Assembly: GCA_050732195.1 (NCBI GenBank)
Contig: JBOHQK010000038.1
Span: 1-5,962, forward strand
DNA: 5,962 nt
Direction of reading: 5' to 3'
From: JACPAU01 sp050732195
GTDB lineage: Bacteria; Methylomirabilota; Methylomirabilia; Methylomirabilales; JACPAU01
This document shows positions 1 through 4,230 of the stretch, piece by piece. The position numbers and the translations under genes are program-made. Under the pieces are notes generated by a model, which ran no database searches, was not told where the DNA came from, and saw only the letters and a program-made list of their open reading frames with translations. Every line of letters starts with the position of its first letter. Position 1 is the first letter of the stretch.

Positions 1-849
1 CTCGCGGAGGCCGAGGCGGTGGCGGGCGTTGTCAATGACCTTGCGGCCCGCGGAGTGGAGGACCCAGTAGCGGATGGCCTCCTGCGGCAGGCCGTGGGCC
101 TCCAGGATGCGGGTAGCCAGGGCCTCCACCATCTCCCCCCCGATGTGCCGGATCTCCTTCGAGAGGAGGATCCGGGGACGCCCACCGGGAAAGGTGAAGC
201 CCATGAGGGGGAGGTACTCGGAGCGAAAGAGTGTGTGGTGCTCCAGGAGGGCGGGGCCGGTCTCCCCGGGGCCGAGCAGCGCCGCCGCGGCCCCGTCGGC
301 GAAGATGGCGTTCGCCACCGCCGTCTCCAGCCCCTCGTCCAGGACGTAGGCTGCCGAGCAGATCTCCACCGCCACCACCACGGCCCGCCGACCGGGGTGC
401 GCCCGCAGGTAGTGGCTGGCCTGCTGGAGGGCCACCATCCCGCTGGCACACCCCGTGTCCCCCACGTGGACCCGCTGCACATTCTCCCGGAGCTTCAGGT
501 CCCGAATCAGGAGCGTGTCCAGGCTGGGGCAGAGACGGCCGGTGCAGGTGGTCGTGACGACGAAGTCCACCGCAGCCGGCTCGAGGCCGGCCCGCTCCAG
601 GGCGGCCGCCGCCGCCTGCTGGGCCAGGGCCGGCCCGAACGTTGCGAAGCGGGCGTTCAGGGCGTCGAGCGGCTCGGCGGGGTCGAAGGTGGCAGGGTCA
701 ATCGCCAGGTGACGGGTCTCGATGTCGCTGGCCGTGAAAAAGTGGCGGCGCCGTGCGTCGGGGTAGCGGGAGAGGGCAAGGATCTCCGCCTGCGTGAAGC
801 GGAGCGGCGGGGTGGCAGTCGCGACGGCGAGGATGCGGGAGGAATCCAT
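1..849 (-). CDS. Type III polyketide synthase, N-terminal 283 residues (C-terminus outside window)
   Basis: Chalcone-synthase-type ketosynthase: a homodimeric soluble enzyme expected to load an acyl-CoA starter and extend it with malonyl-CoA. The frame is open from ATG 849 to the left edge with no stop. The catalytic cysteine is C134 in GDTGCASG. The following block with ...VEICSAAY... and IFADGAAAALLG (about 157-193) is the usual core of the family. The catalytic histidine is H265 in WVLHSAGRKVID. The third catalytic residue (Asn) and the C-terminal part lie beyond base 1. The H-S-(A/G)-G-(R/K)-K-V-I-D context recalls the DpgA (3,5-dihydroxyphenylacetyl-CoA synthase) branch more than plant-type HPGG, but this is from memory and product specificity cannot be read here. 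The start is supported by GGAGG at 864-860, ten bases upstream, and by an in-frame TAG at 885-883. The methyltransferase gene upstream on the same strand may modify its product. Family call is sure; product unknown. Confidence 0.93.
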   Translation of the reverse strand, partial: MDSSRILAVATATPPLRFTQAEILALSRYPDARRRHFFTASDIETRHLAIDPATFDPAEPLDALNARFATFGPALAQQAAAAALERAGLEPAAVDFVVTTTCTGRLCPSLDTLLIRDLKLRENVQRVHVGDTGCASGMVALQQASHYLRAHPGRRAVVVAVEICSAAYVLDEGLETAVANAIFADGAAAALLGPGETGPALLEHHTLFRSEYLPLMGFTFPGGRPRILLSKEIRHIGGEMVEALATRILEAHGLPQEAIRYWVLHSAGRKVIDNARHRLGLRE

Positions 850-857
850 CCTGCGTT

Positions 858-880
858 CGCCTCCGGCCTCCGGGGAGGCG
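858..880 (-). promoter_or_regulatory. Leader hairpin covering the type III PKS ribosome binding site
   Basis: The ribosome binding site GGAGGCG (864-858) is perfectly complementary to CGCCTCC at 880-874, giving a 7-bp stem with a 9-base loop. A competing hairpin, GCCTC (879-875) with GAGGC (870-866) around a CCCG tetraloop, would leave the binding site free. The two are mutually exclusive. The pairing is seen in the sequence; a role in translational control is inference, and GC-rich leaders form such stems by chance. Confidence 0.35.
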
Positions 881-885
881 CCCTA

Positions 886-922
886 CCCGTTCCAACACGG
901 GAAGGCGGGGCAACGTTCCCCG
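886..922 (-). other. Two further short hairpins in the PKS leader
   Basis: In the predicted leader of the type III PKS, CGGGG and CCCCG (906-910 with 918-922, 7-base loop) form one stem, and CCCGT with ACGGG (886-890 with 897-901, 6-base loop) form a second. Together with the hairpin over the ribosome binding site they give three consecutive stems between the predicted transcription start and the ATG. No known riboswitch class was recognised. Confidence 0.3.
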
Positions 923-941
923 GGGGTGGACTGGCTCCATC

Positions 942-961
942 GGATGCATGTTCGCGCATCC
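942..961. repeat. Inverted repeat over the -10 box of the PKS promoter
   Basis: GGATGC (942-947) and GCATCC (956-961) form a perfect 6-bp inverted repeat with an 8-base spacer that contains the proposed -10 box. A DNA-binding regulator sitting here would block the promoter. No known operator consensus was recognised. Confidence 0.35.
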
Positions 962-976
962 TCGGGCATCGGTCAA
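948..976 (-). promoter_or_regulatory. Predicted sigma70-type promoter of the type III PKS gene
   Basis: On the minus strand TTGACC (976-971, five of six matches to the -35 consensus) is followed after 17 bases by GAACAT (953-948, three of six to the -10 consensus). Transcription would start near 941, giving a leader of about 92 bases. The weak -10 box lies inside an inverted repeat. The site fits the 246-base gap after the methyltransferase gene, and suggests the PKS can be transcribed on its own. Confidence 0.4.
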
Positions 977-1013
977 GGGACACCCGCAGTGCGCGCGCCC
1001 GGTCTTCCCGATG

Positions 1014-1035
1014 GGGTTGGAGCCGCGGCCAACCC
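1014..1035. repeat. Inverted repeat downstream of the methyltransferase gene
   Basis: GGGTTGG (1014-1020) and CCAACCC (1029-1035) form a perfect 7-bp stem around 8 bases. It lies about 60 bases beyond the methyltransferase stop and upstream of the PKS promoter. It could weaken read-through into the PKS gene or serve as a regulator site. There is no T-tract after it in the minus direction, so it is not a standard intrinsic terminator. Confidence 0.35.
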
Positions 1036-1095
1036 GACCGACGGCGGCCGTGGGCGATGGGCCGGGGAGCGGGGGAGAGGGGATGGCGAGGGCTT

Positions 1096-1911
1096 CTACG
1101 GGGCTCGCTGGAACAAGAGAACCAGGTAGCTCTTGCAGCGGGCAAAGGCGGCGCCATCCAGCAAGGGGAGACCATCCTCCAGCCTGCGGATGCGCTTCCG
1201 GAAGAGCGCCGCGAGGACGCGTGAGAGCCACGGGTGCCGCTCTCTCAGGTACGCCACCCCAAGTTCCCGCGCCGGCACGACGTAGGACTGGTAGAACATC
1301 AGGGCAAGGTCCAGCGTTGGCAGCACCCGGGCAGTGATATCCTCCTGCCGCCTCAGGGTGAAGCCGGCCTCCTCGGCAGTCCGGAGGTACCCTGCCAATT
1401 CGTGTCCAGACCGACACTGGGGACACCCCGTCTCCTTCTTCCCTTTGACGAAATAGTCGGACACCAAGAGGTATCCGCCGCCCCTGAGGAGCCTCGCCGC
1501 CCGGGCGAGACCGGGCTGCACCTTGATGTACTGGCAGCTCTCCGCCATCAAGATCAGGTCGAATGCGCCTCCGCCAGACGGCAGGTCCTCAAACTTGCTC
1601 AGGTGAACCGGCGCCTTCCCCCGTGTAGTGGCGCGATACACCTCCCCCTGATGGGGATCCGGCGAAACCCCCTCCACGCTGTAGCCCGCCTCAAGCAGGA
1701 GCAGGGAATTGCTCCCGGTCCCACAGCCAACGTCCAAGACGCGCTGGACATCCTGGGGGAAGAAAGTCATGAGATGGCGGCTGTACTTCTCTTGGGCGTG
1801 TTGAAGGTTCTCCAGCGTCAAGTCCCTCCCGGCGTCCCACAGCCCGTAGTGCAGGTGGCGGAGCTTGAGCACGTCGCTGTAAAACCGTAATGCCCAGTTC
1901 ACCTTGCTCAT
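1096..1911 (-). CDS. Class I SAM-dependent methyltransferase, 271 aa
   Basis: Soluble methyltransferase of the Rossmann-fold class (Methyltransf_11/25 type) that would move a methyl group from S-adenosylmethionine to an unidentified acceptor. SAM-binding motif I is VLDVGCGTG at residues 58-66. An acidic motif follows at the end of strand 2 (SPDPH, D85), and FDLILMAESCQYI (117-129) is the usual motif around strand 4. An N-terminal helical cap (1-55) contains LRHLHYGLWD, a segment like those of small-molecule methyltransferases. The C-terminal ~100 residues are a less conserved substrate-side region, and one CxxC (C163/C166) is present without a second pair. ATG 1911 is preferred over an in-frame GTG at 1995, because the extra 28 residues look like non-protein sequence. 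The ribosome binding site is weak (GGAG 14 bases upstream), which fits coupling to the ATGA-overlapping small ORF ahead. Position before the type III PKS suggests, but does not show, polyketide O- or C-methylation. Confidence 0.88.
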   Translation of the reverse strand: MSKVNWALRFYSDVLKLRHLHYGLWDAGRDLTLENLQHAQEKYSRHLMTFFPQDVQRVLDVGCGTGSNSLLLLEAGYSVEGVSPDPHQGEVYRATTRGKAPVHLSKFEDLPSGGGAFDLILMAESCQYIKVQPGLARAARLLRGGGYLLVSDYFVKGKKETGCPQCRSGHELAGYLRTAEEAGFTLRRQEDITARVLPTLDLALMFYQSYVVPARELGVAYLRERHPWLSRVLAALFRKRIRRLEDGLPLLDGAAFARCKSYLVLLFQRAP

Positions 1912-2063
1912 GGTCCCGTGACCGGCTCCGTCCGGCGGAACGCCCGGGTCCTGATCACCCGAGCAAGCGCCATCGCCACCTCGCTCTCCCTGCACGCCAC
2001 CAGTATCTGCCGGGGACGTAGTCGGGCCGCTCTGTCGGGAGTTCCTCCAATGCCTCCGGGCAC
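1908..2063 (-). CDS. Possible small protein (51 aa) overlapping the methyltransferase start
   Basis: A short frame begins at GTG 2063, 21 bases after the mscL stop, and its TGA overlaps the methyltransferase ATG as ATGA, the usual geometry of translational coupling. GGAAG lies just ahead of the GTG. The second half reads like protein (ILVACRESEVAMALARVI, residues 20-37) and has G/C-rich third positions. The first half is richer in A/T third positions and looks less coding. The ILVA...EVA.ALARV segment faintly resembles the start of a response-regulator receiver domain, but far too little is present for such a domain. It could be a leader peptide, a gene remnant, or chance. Confidence 0.22.
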   Translation of the reverse strand: MPGGIGGTPDRAARLRPRQILVACRESEVAMALARVIRTRAFRRTEPVTGP

Positions 2064-2084
2064 GCTTCCGGTGTGTCCGACGCT

Positions 2085-2528
2085 CTATGCCGCCTTCACG
2101 TCAGAGGTGCAGTGGGAACAGCGTGTGGCTTTGATTGGAATGAGAGCCAGGCAATACGGACACTCTCTGGCGGTGGGCGCGGCCGGCCGCACTTCGGGCT
2201 TCCGTGTCATCCGGTTGACCTGCCGGACCATGAGGAAGATCGCAAGTGCCACAATGATGAAGTCCATCACGGTGTTGGCGAATACACCGTAGTTGATGGT
2301 GGCTGCACCCGCGGCTTTTGCCGCGGCCAGCGTGGGGTAGGCCTGCCCCGAGAGAGGAACAAACAAGTTGGAAAAATCGATCTTGCCAAGCAGGAACCCA
2401 ATAGGGGGCATCAAGATGTCACTGACCAGTGAGCTGACGATTTTACCGAACGCCGCCCCGATGATGATCCCAACGGCCATATCCAGGGCGTTGCCGCGCA
2501 TGGCGAACTCTTTGAACTCTTTCAGCAT
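2085..2528 (-). CDS. mscL: Large-conductance mechanosensitive channel MscL with zinc-ribbon tail, 147 aa
   Basis: Inner-membrane homopentameric channel that opens under membrane tension and releases solutes during hypo-osmotic shock. The N-terminal amphipathic helix (LKEFKEFAMRGN, 2-13) leads into TM1 (about 14-44) with the family signature AVGIIIGAAFGKIVSSLV and the exit motif DILMPP. An extracellular loop spans about 45-76, TM2 about 77-101 (YGVFANTVMDFIIVALAIF), and a basic cluster VRQVNRMTRK follows. Instead of the usual acidic/amphipathic C-terminal bundle alone, the tail carries CPYC...CSHC (C123, C126, C137, C140), a likely zinc ribbon. Such tails occur in MscL of several phyla as far as I recall. 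The ATG at 2528 is fixed by the conserved N-terminus and by GGAG at 2537-2534, five bases upstream. A much longer in-frame reading upstream runs through the tRNA and is not protein. The gene follows tRNA-Phe by 254 bases with no clear promoter of its own, and no terminator separates it from the methyltransferase side. Confidence 0.97.
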   Translation of the reverse strand: MLKEFKEFAMRGNALDMAVGIIIGAAFGKIVSSLVSDILMPPIGFLLGKIDFSNLFVPLSGQAYPTLAAAKAAGAATINYGVFANTVMDFIIVALAIFLMVRQVNRMTRKPEVRPAAPTARECPYCLALIPIKATRCSHCTSDVKAA

Positions 2529-2556
2529 GTTCGCTCCCCCCCTTGACCTCGAACGG

Positions 2557-2583
2557 CCGGGGTAGACCAAAGAGTCTCCCCGG
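2557..2583 (-). promoter_or_regulatory. Strong hairpin in the mscL leader
   Basis: On the transcript CCGGGG+AGAC pairs with GTCT+CCCCGG (ten base pairs, one bulged A, six-base loop). The stem ends 28 bases before the mscL ATG. Its C-rich 3' arm is also complementary to the run of G at the ribosome binding site (2542-2536), so the arm could pair with either. There is no T-tract, so it is not an intrinsic terminator. A role in mscL translation is inference. Confidence 0.4.
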
Positions 2584-2630
2584 GCTCGCGCTTGCGCCAA
2601 CCGGGTCTGGCCGGGCTCTTCTGAATGGCA

Positions 2631-2647
2631 GTCCGCGGTTTGCGGAC
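2631..2647 (-). repeat. Short hairpin between tRNA-Phe and mscL
   Basis: GTCCGC (2631-2636) and GCGGAC (2642-2647) form a 6-bp stem around five bases in the 254-base spacer between the tRNA and mscL. No T-run follows on the minus strand. It may be a processing or pausing structure or chance. The rest of the spacer (2584-2782) shows no gene and no convincing promoter. Confidence 0.3.
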
Positions 2648-2782
2648 CCCCGTTCTCAGCGTCCTGCTTCGCGATTTGCCCGGGTTCCCATGCCGGGGGA
2701 GCGGGGGCCTGGGCGGATCGCCTGGCTGCCTTGCCTCCTCGGCTGTGGCGTGAGGGCGAGGTGCGGCAACTGCCTGAGAAAA

Positions 2783-2858
2783 TGGTGGGCAGGGCCAGAA
2801 TTGAACTGGCGACACCGGGATTTTCAGTCCCGTGCTCTACCAACTGAGCTACCTGCCC
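2783..2858 (-). tRNA. tRNA-Phe (anticodon GAA)
   Basis: A complete 76-base tRNA cloverleaf. The acceptor stem GGGCAGG pairs with CCTGCCC, followed by discriminator A and an encoded CCA. The D arm is GCTC/GAGC, and the anticodon stem CGGGA/TCCCG holds the loop CTGAAAA, giving anticodon GAA. A five-base variable loop GTGTC and T arm GCCAG/CTGGC with loop TTCAATT complete it. All stems are fully paired. The only phenylalanine anticodon needed by bacteria is GAA, so this may be the sole tRNA-Phe, but copy number cannot be seen here. Confidence 0.99.
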
Positions 2859-2897
2859 GGAGGGATCACGCGGAGGTACCGCACGGCCGGGACCGCC

Positions 2898-2927
2898 TTT
2901 GTAGCACCGGGGGGAAAGGGGTGTCAA
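2898..2927 (-). promoter_or_regulatory. Predicted promoter of tRNA-Phe, overlapping the RDD stop codon
   Basis: A perfect -35 box TTGACA (2927-2922) is followed after 18 bases by TACAAA (2903-2898, four of six to consensus). Start would be near 2891, 33 bases before the mature tRNA 5' end, a usual leader length. The RDD gene's TGA stop (2926-2924) lies within the -35 box. The spacer begins with a C-rich block, CCCCTTTCCCC, that is also found in the RDD promoter. Confidence 0.65.
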
Positions 2928-3694
2928 GATGAGCCGGGGGGCTGTCGAAAGACGACGGTGCCGGCCAGCAGGTCGTGCAGGCCCCGCTTCCGGGGGCTCA
3001 CCGCGATCATGAGAAGCCCGATCCCGAGGAGCCCGAGTGCCACCCAGGAGGCGGCCCAGCGCCACGCCGCCTGGCCGTGGGTTGGGAGCCCTCCGTCGGC
3101 CCGCGCGACAGTGAGGCCGAAGACCATCTTGCCGGGAGTCTGTCCCCACGCCCCCGTGAAGAGAGCATGGTACGCCAGGCTCACCCCAGCCGCAGCCAGG
3201 AGAGCCGCCGCCACCGCGACGAATTCTGTCCTGGGGTCGAGCCCGCCCGCCAGCGCCCCACCCCCCGCCGCGGCCACGACCGCCCCCGCCCCCGCCAACA
3301 GGGCGAGGCCGCCGGCCAGGATGGCGTCAACCAGGGCGGCCATCCCCCGGAGCCAGAAGCCGCCGTAGGGGCCGGCCTCCGAGGCCCCCCCGGCTGCATC
3401 CGCTGCCGGAGCCCGTTCCGCCTCAGCCCGCGCCCCGGCCTCGAGGATGGCCTGCGGAAGGCTCAGTGCCTCCAGGTCAAGTTCCTCCGGGTCGAGCTGG
3501 GCGGCGACCTCCGGCGGGAGCCCCGTGCCCCGCCAGGAGGAAGCCGCTGCGGACGGGGAGGGCGCGGCGACCTGCTCCGTGGCTGGTGGCACCGGTGCGC
3601 GGGGGTCCGTTCCCGTGCCCGGCAACGGCCGACCGCAGCGCCTGCAGGTCGTGGCGTGGGGGAACGTCGTGAACCCGCAATGCGGGCAGCGCAC
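2924..3694 (-). CDS. Zinc-ribbon-headed RDD-family membrane protein, 256 aa
   Basis: Integral inner-membrane protein of the RDD family, whose members are small helical proteins of mostly undefined role (some linked to ion transport or antiport). An N-terminal zinc ribbon carries CPHC (C3, C6) and CRRC (C17, C20). A Pro/Ala/Glu-rich cytoplasmic linker (about 25-108) follows, then the RDD domain. GFWLRGMAALVDAIL (112-126) contains R116 and D123 and opens the first TM segment (about 118-145). A second TM runs at about 157-180, then the family motif TPGKMVFGLTV (186-196). A third TM (about 214-232) leads to RKRGLHDLLAGTVVF (235-249), with the second conserved Asp at D241. Start chosen at GTG 3694: GGAGG stands ten bases upstream and the ribbon begins at residue 3. 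An ATG at 3829 would add 45 unlikely residues and start upstream of the predicted promoter. It is divergent from the fmdB-like gene. Function unknown beyond the family. Confidence 0.88.
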   Translation of the reverse strand: MRCPHCGFTTFPHATTCRRCGRPLPGTGTDPRAPVPPATEQVAAPSPSAAASSWRGTGLPPEVAAQLDPEELDLEALSLPQAILEAGARAEAERAPAADAAGGASEAGPYGGFWLRGMAALVDAILAGGLALLAGAGAVVAAAGGGALAGGLDPRTEFVAVAAALLAAAGVSLAYHALFTGAWGQTPGKMVFGLTVARADGGLPTHGQAAWRWAASWVALGLLGIGLLMIAVSPRKRGLHDLLAGTVVFRQPPGSS

Positions 3695-3718
3695 GGGCGG
3701 TCGGCCTCCACAGGGGCG

Positions 3719-3732
3719 GGGGAAATTTCCCC
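3719..3732. promoter_or_regulatory. Perfect 14-bp palindrome at the RDD transcription start
   Basis: GGGGAAATTTCCCC is an exact palindrome centred at 3725/3726, where the predicted RDD promoter would start transcription (about 3727). It is AT-cored in an otherwise GC-rich region, as expected of a dimeric regulator's operator. Further copies of its half-site GGGGAAA(G) lie at 3749-3756 and 3763-3770, on either side of the -35 box. No known regulator consensus was recognised. Confidence 0.55.
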
Positions 3733-3733
3733 G

Positions 3734-3762
3734 AGAGTAGACGCCGGCGGGGAAAGGGTCAA
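3734..3762 (-). promoter_or_regulatory. Predicted promoter of the RDD gene
   Basis: TTGACC (3762-3757, five of six) and TACTCT (3739-3734, three of six) are separated by 17 bases on the minus strand. Start near 3727 gives a leader of about 33 bases to GTG 3694. The -35 box is framed by two direct GGGGAAAG repeats, and the start point lies in the 14-bp palindrome. Confidence 0.5.
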
Positions 3763-3800
3763 GGGGAAAGCCACTCCCGGGGCCGGCGGTGGTCCGAGAC

Positions 3801-3830
3801 TTGACGGCTCGGGCGGCGCTACGACACAAT
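3801..3830 (+). promoter_or_regulatory. Predicted promoter of the fmdB-like/M3-like operon
   Basis: TTGACG (3801-3806, five of six) and CACAAT (3825-3830, four of six) with an 18-base spacer. Start would be near 3837, 28 bases before the ATG at 3865. It stands back to back with the RDD promoter, the two -35 boxes being 38 bases apart, so one regulator could affect both directions. Confidence 0.5.
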
Positions 3831-3864
3831 CGTCTCGCCCCCCAGGGCGAAGGAGATCCCGGCC

Positions 3865-4230
3865 ATGCCTATCTACGAATACCGGTGTAGCGGCTGCCAG
3901 CGGCGGATCAGCATCTTCATCCGGAGCATCAGCAACCCCGGGACGCCCGCCTGCCCCCGGTGCGGGAGCACGGCGCTGGAGCGCCTCTTCTCCCGCTTCG
4001 CGCGGGTCCGGAGCGAAGAGGACCGGCTGGATCGGCTGGCCGACGACAGCAGCCTCGCGGATGTCAACGAGGAGGATCCCGCGAGCGTGGCCCAGTGGAT
4101 GAAGAAGATGGGGAAGGAGCTGGGGGAAGACGCGGGGGAGGACTTCGACGCCCTCGTGGACGAGGCCATGGAAGAGGAGGGGGGCGGTCCCGAGGGGGGG
4201 GCTGACAGCGAGGGGGGCGATGACCTCTGA
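3865..4230 (+). CDS. FmdB-family zinc-ribbon protein with acidic tail, 121 aa
   Basis: Small soluble protein of the FmdB regulatory family, a zinc ribbon named after a proposed regulator of formamidase/amidase genes in Methylophilus; the biochemical role of most members is unknown. The typical start MPIYEYRCSGC is followed by CPRC, giving four cysteine ligands (C8, C11, C30, C33). Beyond the ribbon (about 1-45) there is an extension with FSRFARVRSEEDRLDRLAD, then a helical part around W78 and a strongly acidic, glycine-rich end (about 88-121). The family core is only about 45-70 residues, so this is an extended form. AGGAGA at 3851-3856, eight bases from the ATG, supports the start. The last 11 bases overlap the start of the following gene, pointing to translational coupling. 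Confidence 0.93.
   Translation: MPIYEYRCSGCQRRISIFIRSISNPGTPACPRCGSTALERLFSRFARVRSEEDRLDRLADDSSLADVNEEDPASVAQWMKKMGKELGEDAGEDFDALVDEAMEEEGGGPEGGADSEGGDDL

Noticed and set aside
19..1224. Long plus-strand frame (401 codons) across the PKS and methyltransferase region
   Set aside because: Its translation is Gly/Arg/Pro-rich without any recognisable motif and it spans two well-supported minus-strand genes and their spacer. Long antisense frames are usual at this GC content.
1912..1995. GTG 1995 as the methyltransferase start, giving 299 residues
   Set aside because: The additional 28 residues are Gly/Asp/Pro-rich and unlike any methyltransferase N-terminus. ATG 1911 opens directly into the helical cap.
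2529..3149. 354-codon reading of mscL that starts at 3149
   Set aside because: The upstream part translates through tRNA-Phe (VAQLVEHGTENPGVASSI, a well-known artefact of translated tRNA genes) and the non-coding spacer. The conserved MscL start and a good ribosome binding site fix the ATG at 2528.
3695..3829. ATG 3829 as the start of the RDD gene
   Set aside because: It would lie upstream of the predicted promoter, which would then sit inside the coding sequence, and would add 45 residues without domain character. GTG 3694 has GGAGG at proper distance and begins right before the zinc ribbon.
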